DNA from: Fusarium oxysporum f. sp. lycopersici 4287
Taxonomy: Eukaryota > Ascomycota > Sordariomycetes > Hypocreales > Nectriaceae
Direction: 5' to 3'
Assembly: GCF_000149955.1 (NCBI RefSeq)
Contig: NC_030986.1
Location: forward strand, 5,699,910 to 5,763,909
DNA: 64,000 bases
The notes under the pieces were generated by a model. That model ran no database searches, was not told where the DNA came from, and saw only the letters and a program-made list of their open reading frames with translations. Below are positions 1 to 11,770 of this stretch, piece after piece; position 1 is the first letter of the stretch, and every line of letters starts with the position of its first letter. A program made the position numbers and the translations under genes.

Positions 1-2
1 TT

Positions 3-1426
3 GTGCGTGCGATGGGTCTGATGCCGGATCATACGGCTCTTTGGAAGGATAGCTTATTTGCGATAGAGGTTTTGGCCATGGTTGGCTTGTATTTGTATTC
101 GATTGATGAGAGGGAGTCTGCTCACGTATATGTAGGTACTTTCGAGGAGTGTGTGTTTCATTACTAACGAGTATATAGCTTGGCCAGGCTATTCGAATTG
201 CTCAGTTGGAAGGTCTGCATACGCAGTTACCTGATAATGAGCTCGGCAGTGAGACAGTCACATCTTGTCGTGATTTATGGTGGACATTGTATATCATGGA
301 CCGGCATTTTTCGTCTTCTTTGGGGCTTCCTATGTCTGTTCAAGATAGTGACATTTCTACACCAGTCAACCCACCAAACGTTGGGTCGCAAGATGATAGC
401 GCTCGCAGTCTTCAAGTGAATCTGTCTCATCTTCTGTCCGTGATATTGACCAGTAAGTTTCAGTCCGAAGAATCCTCCATCGATTTCTAACCTTTCAGCA
501 CTCTACAAGCCAGAGAAAACACCACTTGACCAGTTCCTCGAGCAAACCAAGTCAATCCTCCATACACTCGCCCATCACGCCCAAGAAATAGAAAGAATCA
601 TATCACTCAAATTTCGAAACTCGGTTGATACCATGCCTCGAGGCACAAAGTATATAACCCTTCTTTACCACCAAGTAAGCCATCCACTACTTTCTCATCG
701 ACAGATTTAACAGCCCCAGTGCGTTATCGTCGCCACAAGACCACTTCTACTCTCAGTCCTCAAGGAACGTCTTGACATTCTCGGCCAACCAGGTAATGAG
801 AACTCCGAAGCATTCCTCGGCCAAACAGCGGCCGTCATCTCAACCGGTATAAAATCAGCAGTCAAAACACTCCAAATCCTCACCAGCGAGTACAGTCTTC
901 TCGGTAAGTTCCCCTACCCCTCCTCAACTTCCACTAACACTCCACAGAGATTTTTCTCCCCTACGATCTCGAGTTCACCTTCGGCGCCGCATTACATCTA
1001 AACATGGCAACGGCCCTCTTCCCCGGCGTAGCAGATGACCAAGGCTGCCGTCTGCTAATCCACCAGCTCCTCGACAACATGATCGCCCGCGGCAACCGCC
1101 TCGCATCCGTTCGAAAGCAAGAGCTCGTCTATCTCGAAACGCAATGCCAAGAACTCGTCGCTCAAGTCCAACAACAAGGTCTTCAGACATTATCTCTCGC
1201 AGTAACAGACGAAGATCTAGCGAGAAAGGCTGATGAGGAGCAACAACGACTTCTTGCGCAGGAGACGCTGGGTATGGAGGTTCCGATTAATTGTGTGCAG
1301 AATCCTATGACGAGTGATATGGAGTTTCTTGATAATATTGGGATTTCGTCAGAGGAGTTTTTGTCGATTGTGCATCAGATAGGGGATCCGGATATCATGC
1401 CTGGGAATATGTTGACTTTGGAGTAA
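3..1426 (+). CDS. Fungal transcription factor (MHR domain), 5' truncated by window edge
   Basis: This is the C-terminal 413 residues of a fungal-specific transcription factor; the DNA-binding N-terminus lies outside the window. Five exons can be read in one continuous frame: 3-131, 179-452, 499-674, 720-903 and 948-1426. The introns are 45-47 nt and begin GTAGGT or GTAAG and end in AG. The segment around 250-360 reads CRDLWWTLYIMDRHFSSSLG, the conserved middle-homology-region motif seen in Zn2Cys6 activators, followed by a DSDISTPVNPP stretch. The C-terminal part is acidic and glutamine-rich, as expected for an activation region. No zinc cluster is visible here, so the class is inferred from the middle homology region. 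The target genes are unknown. Confidence 0.85.
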
Positions 1427-2599
1427 GGGGAAAATTAGAGGGGTCTGGCTTGGGGGGGTTTCTCGAATTATGCTGTATTTTACGGTTAGATGAAGATTGA
1501 GATACTAGGGCAGCTGTGCATCAAGTTGGTCGAGTTGTTAAGAAAGACCAAAAATATCTGATGCCAAGTTCACAGTTTTCTTATCGTTCGTTGGTTCAAA
1601 GAGATGTCTACAACTTCACTTAAGTAACTTTCTCCTAAGAGACGTACATGAGACCCGAATCTGACGTCTAACTTGTCATAAGCCTGTGGACTATGTGATG
1701 AGGTTTAGGTAAGGATATGGGTCGAGTTGTATAAACCTCTTGTAATATATGAAGTCTTCTGAACTTAAATGCACGAGACAGATTTATACGGAATATCAGA
1801 GTCGACCTCAGGTTCAAACAGCTAAACTAAATCTTTTCAAGGTACTAGATCAAAGGACTTTAGATGCTAGAATGCTTAAATAAGGATATATACAGTCCTC
1901 ATAGTAGCTAGCTGTCCGCTTATAACAGTATGCACTCCTTATCCAGTCCCGCCTTGGTCCTAAAAGTCTGACAGCAAGACACTGGATGACAAATGTAATC
2001 CTCAACTGATAGCATGCAGTCAGCGGAATCATCTGCCCTTAACCTAGCCAAATTATCGAATCTGTGATGTCGTTGACCACCTCTGAGTGATTTGCTCTCA
2101 TTTCTTGAAATTTGGTCAATTTGTGTTAATTCGTATTGAGCGAGTCATCAAGTGTGAATTTAAATGTTCCGGCTACTTCATCATGTTACCTAATGTTTAA
2201 TCAGGATGTTTCGCTGGTGGGGGAAAGCACTGCGAGTACGAAGTGCCAAGGCAACCTGCAAGGTGAAACTGGGCTTGAAATGGCATACTTGATTGGGCAA
2301 CAATGTATCACAGTATCGCAAATGCAGTCAGATTTTGAGGCATTGGTCTCCTGCCAGCCTCCCTTCTGAAGGATGGGTGTTGCCCAATTCCTGCCAAATT
2401 CCTCCAACTTCAACTCTTTTCCAACACTGGACTTTTTTATTCGCGTCAGGGAGCAGAACACATCTGACCCTGAGATAAGGTGCAAGAAGAATTAATCTAA
2501 GATCCACCAAATCTATACTAAATCTATACTAAATTCCCTCAAATCCTTTTTTTCCATTTAGGATAGACGTCCCAAGTTTTTAGCCCAACAGAAGTCGGG
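1427..2599. other. Intergenic region
   Basis: There is no convincing gene. Short open frames on both strands lack recognisable motifs or splice structure. The last 120 bases contain a repeated AAATCTATACT element and pyrimidine-rich DNA, and probably hold the promoter and leader of the downstream NACHT gene. Confidence 0.5.
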
Positions 2600-5500
2600 A
2601 TGGCAACCGGCTTAGAGGCCCTTGGCGCTGCCAGCGCCGTTGTTCAGGTGATCGCTTTTGCTGGCAGCCTCGTCTCCCTCAGTTTCAAGATTTACGATGG
2701 CATGCCTCCAAACGAGAACGAGCTTGAGGAGTACTCGGCCAAGATGATGGACGCGGCCCGGCGCGTTCAGTCTCGTGGCACACAAGTACCCCAAGGAACC
2801 CAGGTTGGCGACAAGCTATCCAAGGTCTCGAAGGAGTGCATCGATGCAGCTACAGAGTTGAGGAAGGAGACTCAAAGGCTTACCAAGTGGTACCAAAATT
2901 CTAAAGGCAAAATGTTCATAGCTGTCTATTCTGCCTTTCGCGCGGACAGGCACAGAGCCAAGCTCAATCAGTTGGATAAGTCTTTGAAGATGTGCAAAGA
3001 AGTGATGGAAACGGAGCTTCTGTTGAAAATATGGTGGGGACTCTATTCACCTTCACCTCATCAACATCTGCTAACAGCCTGCTGTGAACAGCGACCAGGA
3101 TACTGCGATAGCACAACGACAGGGTCAAAGATTCCAAAGCCTGGAAATTGATCTCCAGAACCTCATTATCAAGATTGCAGAAGGCTACAACAGGGTAGAG
3201 CAACTGGTGTCCATCGAAGCCCAAGCTACGCGCGATGCCATCAACACCCACCTCACCTCCGAGTTCAAGGCCTTGGCCATTAAGAACATTTCAGACAACC
3301 AGCGTCAACGACTCTTGAAGAGCCTGAAGTCAGAGGAAATCAGAGAGAGATATAACGCCGTGCTACCGTCATCTGATGCTTGTTTTGAAAGGGTTTTCGC
3401 TGCATATGAACGCGTTTGTCGCAAGGACCCAGCATACAAAGCCTGGAAAACCTACAAGCAAGAGATTGATGACGGAAGCGACGATGCAAGCGAAAATCCA
3501 AGATTTGACGAGAATGTTGATGAAATTGATCATATTTGGGAAGGTTTCAGTACCTGGCTACAGTCAGATCACAAATTATTCTGGATTCGAGGAAAGCCAG
3601 GATCAGGGAAGAGCACACTGATCAAATTCATCATCAACGATGGTAGCACCAGAGATATGCTCAGTTCTTGGAACCCAAGGACTAGGCTATTATCCCATTT
3701 CTTTTGGAAAATTGGCAATGAACCTCAAAACAGCATCAAGGGCCTTCTATGTTCCTTGCTTTACGACCTCATATCCGACGATAAAGACGCCATCGACCAA
3801 GTGTTGGCGGAATTCGCATTCTCACAATCGAAGGACTTCTACAAGGAGTGGTCATCCCAAGAGGTCGAGATAGTTCTTCACTCTTTGTTTCGTGCTGGAC
3901 TTCACCCTATTTGCATTTTTATCGATGGCCTTGATGAAATATCGAATAAGGACGGATTCTCGGTGCTCCTGGATACAATTCAAAAGTTCACAACATACCA
4001 GAAGGTCAAAGTGTGTGTGTCAAGTCGGCCTGAAACGAAATTATTGAACAGGCTTGAGAGTATTGGAGCCCAAAGCTTACAACTAGAGAATCTTACTAGA
4101 CCCGAGATGGCTGTCTATGTATACCAAGAATTTTGCAAATTGCCACAAGATCGGAGAGACGTTTTGCCACTCAGAGAGTTCACAGTTACCCTTTTGGCTA
4201 AAGCTCAAGGGGTTTTCCTCTGGCTTGCTCTTGCTACGAAAAGTGTCACCAGTGGAATTATGAATGGCGATAATAAAGAAATCCTTTCCCAAAGGCTTAC
4301 AGAGCTCCCAGACGAGCTTGAGTCTCTTTATCAGACAATGTGGGAGAGACTAAATGGGAAAAGTCGAGTATACCGCCAGACCGCTGCAAGATACTTCCGC
4401 TTTGTCATAGCCGACGGTTGGAAAACAGGACTAAGGGACAAGAACAGACTCTTTCACTTCATATCAGAGCCCAATCTGGCCCAACTATCACTGGCAATAA
4501 AGGTCGAAGACGGTTTAATCTTCTCACCCAAAGCTAATGAGAGGAAACTGTCTGAGCTGAATGCTCTGTGCGATGCGACAGAAAGCGATATCCAGACCAG
4601 ATGTGCTGGGATGCTACAAGTTGGTGGACAGTCTGGCTTTACCGAAGACGAAGAGGATCTCCCCAAAGCGATCTATCCACTCACACGGCCTGTCCAGTTC
4701 ATTCATCGGACAGCTCACGACTTCCTGGTTGACACTGAAGCTGGTCAATCAATTGTAAATTACAAGTCAAATGAGACAACGTCAATGGATACAGGCCTAA
4801 AGCTGCTCACATGCCGGCTCATTCTGGCGAAGACGTTCTATGAGCTCGGAGTCGTAGCAGATTGCTGTGATGCGATTTGTGACTGCAATCGACTGAATAA
4901 CAGGGGAGCGAGTCCAGATGCCATATTGGAGATTCTTAAAGTAACTAAGGACCTTTATGAAAATGGTACTCTGGATGATCGCGGAGGGCCGGGGCATCTT
5001 CATCGATCCTTTCCATGTATCGCAGCATATCATCTTACCGGCTTCGAGGATTTTATTATTTCATGTTTTATGCGGACTCCCTCACCGGAGCTTGCTACCA
5101 ACGGCCTCCACGAACTGACACTTGAAAGTAGTTTCTCCAAATGGTCCCCTACATCAGTAAGGATGATCCAGCGGATGATTGAATACGGTGGAGATGCGCA
5201 TGTCGTTAAAGGATCCGATCTATCATTTGAGCTGCCAAGATACAAAATGCGTGCAAGACAGCACACGACAGCTTTCGAGTCGCTTCTTTATGGTGCATTG
5301 AAACCTAGGCTGTTACTGGATCGGGTTGTTAGCAGGCTAACCTCGTATCTTGACGTGATTGAAATCCTGGTACAGACCTGTCCGGATTTACATAGAAGGG
5401 TCATATTATTCCGTGGACAGCATGGTAATTTGCTGCCGTACCAATTTAGTGAGGTACAATTATGGGTCGCGTTAGAAGTCGATCTGCAGTTTCTGATATG

Positions 5501-5864
5501 CTGGCTACTGGCTGTAGCGAACTCATGGAACATTCCAACTGGGCTTAGTAGGACCCACGAACTTGTAGCTTCTTTCTCGAAGCCGCATGTACGTATTCGG
5601 CATATTGGGCCTTATCGAAAGAAAGATCAGCTCTATTGCTATCGAGTTCTTGACCAGGAACCATTCCTGGATATCATTCACAGTTTTGAGGCTGGAAAAT
5701 ATTTCCCTGAAACCATTGGAGGTTTTCTGGAGGATATGTGTGGTCTTACGGATGGCCGTTTCCTTTCAGCTTCTAGGGTTCCGTTAAAGAGTTTCAAAAG
5801 GGTGTCCTTTGCAGAAGAAATAGATATGCTTATACAAGAGGGTATAGGGCTATATAGAGACTAA
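2600..5864 (+). CDS. NACHT-domain STAND NTPase (fungal NLR-like protein)
   Basis: This is a two-exon gene (2600-3033 and 3092-5864) of about 1068 residues. The intron is 58 nt, and joining TG to C at the boundary keeps the frame. The N-terminus (about residues 1-150) is a helical, hydrophobic-then-charged region resembling the HeLo-like or STAND N-terminal domains of fungal NLRs. A NACHT module follows, with Walker A GKPGSGKST at about 312-320 and Walker B CIFIDGLDE at about 419-427, then an SSRPETK sensor-like motif. A conserved FIHRTAHDFL segment sits further downstream. The last 300 residues show no WD40, TPR or ankyrin repeats. Such proteins act as ATP-dependent oligomerising switches in allorecognition and programmed cell death. 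The reading frame is intact, but function and ligand are unknown. A strongly AT-rich block starts right after the stop codon. Confidence 0.9.
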
Positions 5865-6140
5865 AACCTCAATATTAGCTAATACACTTCTTTTTAATAT
5901 AAAAAGTAATTTAATATTAATTATAATTAATAATTAAATATTCTGTATTTATATCATATTATTAAGTACATAGCTAATTATAATTATAAATTTACCTAAT
6001 ATTGTATAAAAAAGCTACCTTTACTATTATACTATTAAAATTTAAAATACTAAGATTGTATTATTGTAATATTAATAAAAAGAGATATAAGAATAAAATA
6101 TTATATATGAGTAAAAGAAGCGTTTTAATTACATGATCAG
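5865..6140. repeat. Extreme AT-rich block downstream of the NACHT gene
   Basis: By eye the stretch is close to nine tenths A+T, in sharp contrast to the flanking sequence. It is dense in TAATTA and TATTA words and has no coding potential. In ascomycetes such islands are often remnants of repeats mutated by RIP. It could also be a matrix-attachment-like or degenerate transposon tail. The base bias is seen; the origin is inferred. Confidence 0.6.
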
Positions 6141-6476
6141 GGAATTAAACTAAGATATATAATTGGATGGTTGGAAGGTATTGGAAACGCCTCGTATAAA
6201 GAAACGCCGTTCTAATGGTTAGAAGGTGATCCTATTAGCTGCATATTATCTATCAGTAGAGGGTTACTACCATCTTAGAGATCGCTTTCCGAGCAACAGG
6301 CTAAGGTCATATACGAAACCTTTCAGCCCGAAGGCCTCGATCACGTAATGAGATCTTCAGCAAGCATGCACTGCCACACTGTCAGTATGATTTGGTCTAA
6401 TAAAAACAGTGTTTTTTAGTATGAGTCCTGATTGCGTCAGTATTTTTCGTATTTATTGCTGAATGAAATTCTAGCT
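6141..6476. other. Intergenic region
   Basis: Composition returns to mixed around 6150. No gene, terminal inverted repeat or RNA is recognised. Confidence 0.4.
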
Positions 6477-6944
6477 TCACTCGATATCAGCAATCTCATG
6501 AATAATATCAACCGCCCTCTCAAACTTCTTCTTCTCCTCTGAGGAAGACTGTACGCTGCTTTTCCCCTGGCCGCTTATGTTATCACTATTGGTCCACTGT
6601 AAATCCTCGCTCATCCAAGCAATACCAGTATCCAAACCATATATATCTTCACTACATGCAGGTGGCCCCATAGGTATTTCCTTCAAGATACCGTACAACT
6701 CATCAATGAGAGCGTCGTTGTTCGCTGCCGCTATAGTCTTTGTTTCCGCTTCTGCGAATTGCCGAGTTATCTGCATCTGAAGAGATTCGCCATCCCCAGC
6801 ATCTATCCCGATTATCGAGCTTGGTGTAGGGGGAGCAAAGCCTCCGGTGATTCTGGTCAATGCTATCAGCCATGCGTAGTTTGATTGCATCCAAGTTATA
6901 TAGTTACCCTTTTGAAGCCGAATGTGAGACTCGGGCGGTGCCAT
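6477..6944 (-). CDS. Small hypothetical protein, 155 aa
   Basis: This is a single uninterrupted reading frame from an ATG in good context (ATT ATG GCA) to a stop at 6477. The product is acidic, soluble and has no signal peptide or membrane segment. It has an aromatic N-terminal patch (YITWMQSNYAWLIALTRITG) and a low-complexity serine/glutamate/lysine stretch before a helical C-terminus (RAVDIIHEIADIE). No family is recognised. It could be a species-restricted small protein or the surviving piece of a larger gene. The neighbouring NACHT gene lies on the other strand and converges with it across the AT-rich block. Confidence 0.45.
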   Translation of the reverse strand: MAPPESHIRLQKGNYITWMQSNYAWLIALTRITGGFAPPTPSSIIGIDAGDGESLQMQITRQFAEAETKTIAAANNDALIDELYGILKEIPMGPPACSEDIYGLDTGIAWMSEDLQWTNSDNISGQGKSSVQSSSEEKKKFERAVDIIHEIADIE

Positions 6945-7676
6945 AATGATACTGTAAAGTGTGAATAGTTTGGTATGTTTGGTTTGAAGAGAAACGAAAG
7001 AGGGAGCTGGAATCCCTTACATTCATACCTCAGCAACCGGCATGCAAGGAGAGATTGCTCGTCATATTCAGTTTTCAGCTGGCAAGTTTCAAGGGGGTCT
7101 ACAGCTGGGACTGATTAGGCTTGCAATACAATTAATTGCTGTTTGGCAATTCGCGAAGGGACGTGATCACCAATGAAGAAACCAAGCCAGACTACATTTT
7201 CTCAGACATACCTTGACCCAAGACACTATAAGCACTCCCACGCCATCTCCTATGGCCCTATTGGAGCCAGGTATCCATGCATTTGTTGGTTTGAGTCTCA
7301 ATCTACATTGATTCATGTTGAGGCATATCGATTTACTTGATTAACATCATCTCATGTCATGGCGCCGATTGCGATATTTGAGCAAGCGTTAGGCACGCAT
7401 GGTACTGAGTACCGTCTCGTCAGTCACCTCGTCTTCTCAGATATTCTTCCTAGCAAAGCCATCAACAACCATGTTTTCTATACTGTGAGACTGCTCATCT
7501 GCTTTGGATTTTAGGGGCAGAGGTGATTGGCCAATCACGGTTAAGCATTCACACGGAGCCACACGAGACAGCCGCCTGCTGCCACAGCGTCAAAACTCAA
7601 AACACCAACATCATGGCATCGCGATATCGACAAAAAGAGATAAAAGACTCCATAAGAGCAAAAGAAGATGCTTTGC
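6945..7676. other. Intergenic region upstream of the 155-aa gene
   Basis: This stretch presumably contains the promoter of the minus-strand small gene. No further open frame or RNA gene is supported. Confidence 0.4.
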
Positions 7677-7758
7677 TGCGTAATCAGGGAATCGAACCCT
7701 GGGCTCCCCGACGCTGCTCGAATGGCAACGGAGAATTTTACCACTAAACCAATTACGC
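7677..7758 (-). tRNA. tRNA-Gly (anticodon GCC) with short intron
   Basis: On the minus strand a complete cloverleaf can be drawn. The acceptor stem is GCGTAAT paired with ATTACGC, with discriminator A. The D-arm contains TGGTTTAGTGGTA (internal A box). The anticodon stem is CTCCG/CGGGG with loop TTGCCA-T, giving anticodon GCC. The T-arm is CAGGGTTCGAATCCCTG (B box). An 11-nt insertion after position 37, the usual place for nuclear tRNA introns, explains the 82-nt length. The 3' CCA is not encoded, as expected in eukaryotes. Confidence 0.93.
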
Positions 7759-9515
7759 TTATCTTGATGGAGTCCATGTACCGTAATTGAACTCATTCAG
7801 CAACGCAGACTGGAAACTATTGAACAGCGAGGGAGCTTTCATCTCAATTCACTAATGGCGACAACAATTCTCCTCGGGTACAAAGACATGGCCGACGGAG
7901 AAACAGAGCCTCGTGTTCCTAATGGTTAGTATAAGTTATTCATAGTCTCGTCTAGGGTCTAGCTTCGTGGTACAGGGTCCATTTAACAGACAGGCTGCCT
8001 TTAAACCGCTCGGTGGCCAGCAACATATCGCAATAGGTCAATTCTTCCGCGCTAAGAACCTCTACGCTAAAGATAGAGATATTCGCTTCAGAGCATGACA
8101 AACTACCGATGTGTACGCGTGGTATCCGCAGTGAATTGAAGGTGGAAAGTTTGTTTTTGTTTGTTTGTTTGTTTGTTTGTTTGTTTGTTTGTATATTTTT
8201 CGTCTGGGTGGCTGTAACGAAGCCAGATCTCCTACTGGAGCAAAAGACGTGCTGAGCTAGCTAGGTACAGGGAAACCCCGCTTCCTTCACCATCCAGCAT
8301 ACCAATGGCACAAAAGGTGCTGTATTTCTCAAGCCCGTCACCCGTCAGCGGGTTCGGGGGCAATCTATTGTCGAACTTTTTCCACCGACCAGAATTCTCT
8401 CGCGCATCACTACATCTGCCGACGCAGTCCACAATCTCCAGTAACCAAGTTGTAGCTCGTAGTCGACTGTCGCGGCGGCAGGGAAAAACCTCGGGAAGGA
8501 ATCAGAGGCCGACGGTGCGGCTTGCCTTCAAAGGAGAAAAACCCATCGCAATCGGCGTCGTTGATCGGGAGGATGTCGCTACCGATGCCATGGGCATCGT
8601 CCTCCGATATCTAAGGCGTTCTGGTTCTGAGGTGCCGCCATTAGATCCGACAAAGGTGTTGTCAGAGAAGGCGAACTCTCCAAAATTCCTTCTCTGAAAA
8701 CTGCTGTTAGGGAGCCGATAGCATCCCCGCAGTTTTGTGTGGTCGCGTGGCCTGCAGAAAATCCCGCTCCTAACACGGCACTAACAGTGCGTGCCAAGAA
8801 AGAATTTTTACAGGGGAGAGTTGGGTGGAAAGTTTGTCAATTCATCTTCTTGTTGTACAGGGTAGGCGTCCACGCCTTTGATCGATCTCATCCGCATATC
8901 TCACCAAATTGCATCATATCCTCACGTTCCCCAAAAGGCATGTAAGCACGTGCAATCGAGATCTCGATCAAATCTTCAACAGAACGATTTCAACGACCAC
9001 AAACTTGGATAAGCTTCTTTTCCATTGAGTTTCACCGGAGTAAGCCGTCCGGTGCCACCGTCAACGGTCATACCTCATTGGATGCTGAACGTCAATCGCC
9101 CCACAATTACATCAGCGATCGTACCTTGCGACAGGCTCACGAGGGCAGGAACAACCATCACCTGCGTTTTTTCTTCCTGCACCTGCCCAGAAAAGACCGA
9201 TCGGCCGATATTCGGGCCATCAATCAACTGCAAGCAATCCATCCAATCTTGATGTCTCACCTCAATTGAAGATTGGTCGATCATCTTGAATACCTCATCA
9301 TTGGCATCAAGGCTTGACTGACTTTTAAGCAAATGCCAAGCTAGAGCCTTGTTCTCATCGTGGCGCGTGTCAGCCCCGCCAAATAAATCTCTCCAGATTC
9401 GCTACGCACGTCCTACGTCACCACTCTTTCGATCCCCCAAAGCTTGAGAGGTGATCATCCTCTACAAGCTTTCCCAAGGTCTGAAGAGGCCTTTGGACTG
9501 CACGAACTGTTCATC
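7759..9515. other. Intergenic region
   Basis: There is no confident gene. An ATG-started frame of 130 codons (8305-8697, plus strand) has no recognisable domain and is arginine/serine-rich, so it is not called. The stretch holds a GTTT microsatellite. Its 3' end, with a CCAAATAAAT motif near 9380, likely serves as the MFS promoter. Confidence 0.4.
8150..8192. repeat. (GTTT)n microsatellite
   Basis: Eight perfect GTTT units (8159-8190) are preceded by one imperfect unit. This is a simple tandem repeat with no other feature attached. Confidence 0.95.
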
Positions 9516-11316
9516 ATGGCGCCCTCACGAAGTGCCTCCTCGAACGCCGCCGCCAGAGCTGTCAATCGAACAGCCTCGTCTGGTTCATTCCATGCTGGCG
9601 CGCCGATCCCTACCCTCAGCTCCCTGCGACGACAGTCTCATCGATACCAGACTTTTCCTACCACTCCGCCAAAGACTCCTCTCGAACAGCCGTATGCCCC
9701 GTCGAATGGAAGCGATTCCGAAGATGACGACGATCAAGAAGAGACGCCTTTGCCTGTGCGACAGCTGCTGTTGTTGGCGTTTCTCTCCCTTGCGGAGCAG
9801 ACCGCGCTGAACTCGATATCGCCGTATTTACCTGAAATGGTCCTCAATATGCCCGGTATCCCTGACGACGAGGCTGGTTTATATGTCGGAATACTCGCGA
9901 GTTCTTTCGCATTGGCGCAGCTGTCGACCAACTTCCTCTGGGGATATGCCTCGGATGTCATTGGACGCAAGCCAGTTCTGATCATGGGCACGACCGCTCT
10001 GATGGGGTGTTTCTGCGTCTTTGGCTTCTGCAAGGAATACTGGCAGATCGTTGTTGTACATGTCGCAATGGGCCTTCTCAATGGAAATGCCGCGTGTGTT
10101 CCGACTGTACTGGGAGAAGTCACGGATCGCTCCAACCAAAGCCGCGCTTTCACATACTTGCCCGTTATTTACTCTCTTGGTAGCATCACCGGACCTGCGC
10201 TAGGTGGCATTCTTGTCGGCAGGATGGGCAAAGAGTACCCTTATCTTGCCCCCAACATTCTGTCCGCTGGTCTCCTCGCTCTCAGCGTGGTGGTGGTCAG
10301 CATCTGGTTTGAAGAGACCTTGGACAAGACTGAAGTCAACTTTGAGAAGCCCGCCTGGGTCGAGAAGATTATATCCTGGTTCTCTTCACCCACACCCCCG
10401 CCTCGACGAGCATCTTGGAGCGCGCGCTGGCCTCGATCCCAATCCCAGAACCAGCCCCTTCTTTTCTCCGGACGAGCGCTCGAATCGGAATCCGATGACG
10501 AAGATACCGAGAACGACGACGACGATAGCGATAACAAGGTGGACCCGGCAATGTCCGCATGGAAAGACCTTAGCCGAACCACGATCCTCATTCTGTTCAC
10601 GTATCTCGTCTTCCAACTCTCGAACATCTCCTTCAACAGCTTATACCCAATCTTTGCCGCTACACCGCCACCTGCCGGCCGCGACTTGTTGCCCAGTAAG
10701 ATTGGCATCAGTCTGAGTATTGCAGGTTTGGCAAGCTGCATCTTCCAGGCCTTCCTCTTCCAAGCGCTCAAGGTCAGATTGGGCAATCTCGGTACCTACC
10801 AAATCTCGCTTCTGGGACTGGGTATCAGCATGCTGCTCATGCCGTGGGTTGGCTATGCCGACAGCAAGCCTTTCTTTGGCCTGGGAAGCGGCAAAATGTG
10901 GCTGTACATCGAGCTTGGAGTGGTGTTGATCTTGAAGAACCTCTGTGCCGTGGGTGGTCTTTCTAGTGTCATGCTTTTGGTGAGCCCTTCAACATTGCGC
11001 GCCATCATTAGAACGTTACTAACCTCAATAGATCACCAACTCTGCCCCGTCGCACTCGAGTCTTGGGAGCCTCAATGGCATGGCGCAAACCCTATCTGCT
11101 CTGGGTCGCAGCTTCGGACCATTCGTTTCCGGTGGCCTATTCAGTCTGTCCATCAACATTCAGCCCAAGGGCGAGGCATTGGCTTGGAGTATCTTCGGCG
11201 GTCTGGCCATTTTGGGCTGGGTCTCATCTCTCTTCATCCGCCGCGACGGCCTTGAGAGCGACGATTGGCAGGGCTCAGATGAGAACCTCGCCGAGCAGGA
11301 GGGTGACGAGGCCTAA
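9516..11316 (+). CDS. MFS transporter with acidic central loop
   Basis: This major-facilitator transporter of about 582 residues has two exons (9516-10979 and 11032-11316) separated by a 52-nt GTGAGC-AG intron. The chosen ATG precedes a serine/proline-rich cytosolic N-terminus of about 90 residues. The first membrane helix follows PVRQLLLLAFLSLAEQ. Signature motif A reads GYASDVIGRKP between helices 2 and 3, and a GPALGGILVG helix-5 motif is present. The large central loop contains a highly acidic run, ESESDDEDTENDDDDSDNK. Twelve hydrophobic segments can be counted roughly. Architecture and sequence resemble the ZIF1/YCR023C-like drug:proton group, which is related to vacuolar or plasma-membrane efflux. 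The substrate cannot be told from sequence. It converges with the arsH-like gene but shares no evident regulation. Confidence 0.88.
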
Positions 11317-11770
11317 TGAGGCCTAAGCTTACCGCGACAAAACAACCATAAAAATTACAATAGACCGCATTGGCATTTAGCATTGGATGGGTGGAGTGCA
11401 TTTGGGACATGGCCATTTTGACGCATCGCCCGGGCGTATTGGAGAACTTGCAAGGGCTGCTTTTGAGAGTTGAGAGACGAAGTAACGATGAAGACGTACC
11501 ACTTTGGGATTTACCACTATACAATTGATAGATAGAGTTGGACAAACCTGCTTTCATTTGAGCCGGCTGAATGGGTCCATGATAGAGTCTATATTCTAAC
11601 TACACTTGCTGTACGTGTTTCTGGTGATGATACAATTTAGTTTTCGTGTGGCCGGTGTGTATTCTGCCCCAGTCAATGACCCAAACCCAGCGCGATGTAT
11701 TTATATTCGTCTTCTCATCGGAGAACAGTCCAACCGATCTATTCCTCGAACATGTATGGTATCTATATCT
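11317..11770. other. Convergent 3' intergenic region
   Basis: This stretch lies between the 3' ends of the MFS gene and the arsH-like gene. It presumably holds both terminators. No gene is supported. Confidence 0.5.

Noticed and set aside
8305..8697. 130-codon frame
   Set aside because: It has an ATG but no domain, has an arginine/serine-rich composition and no splice or promoter context that supports it.
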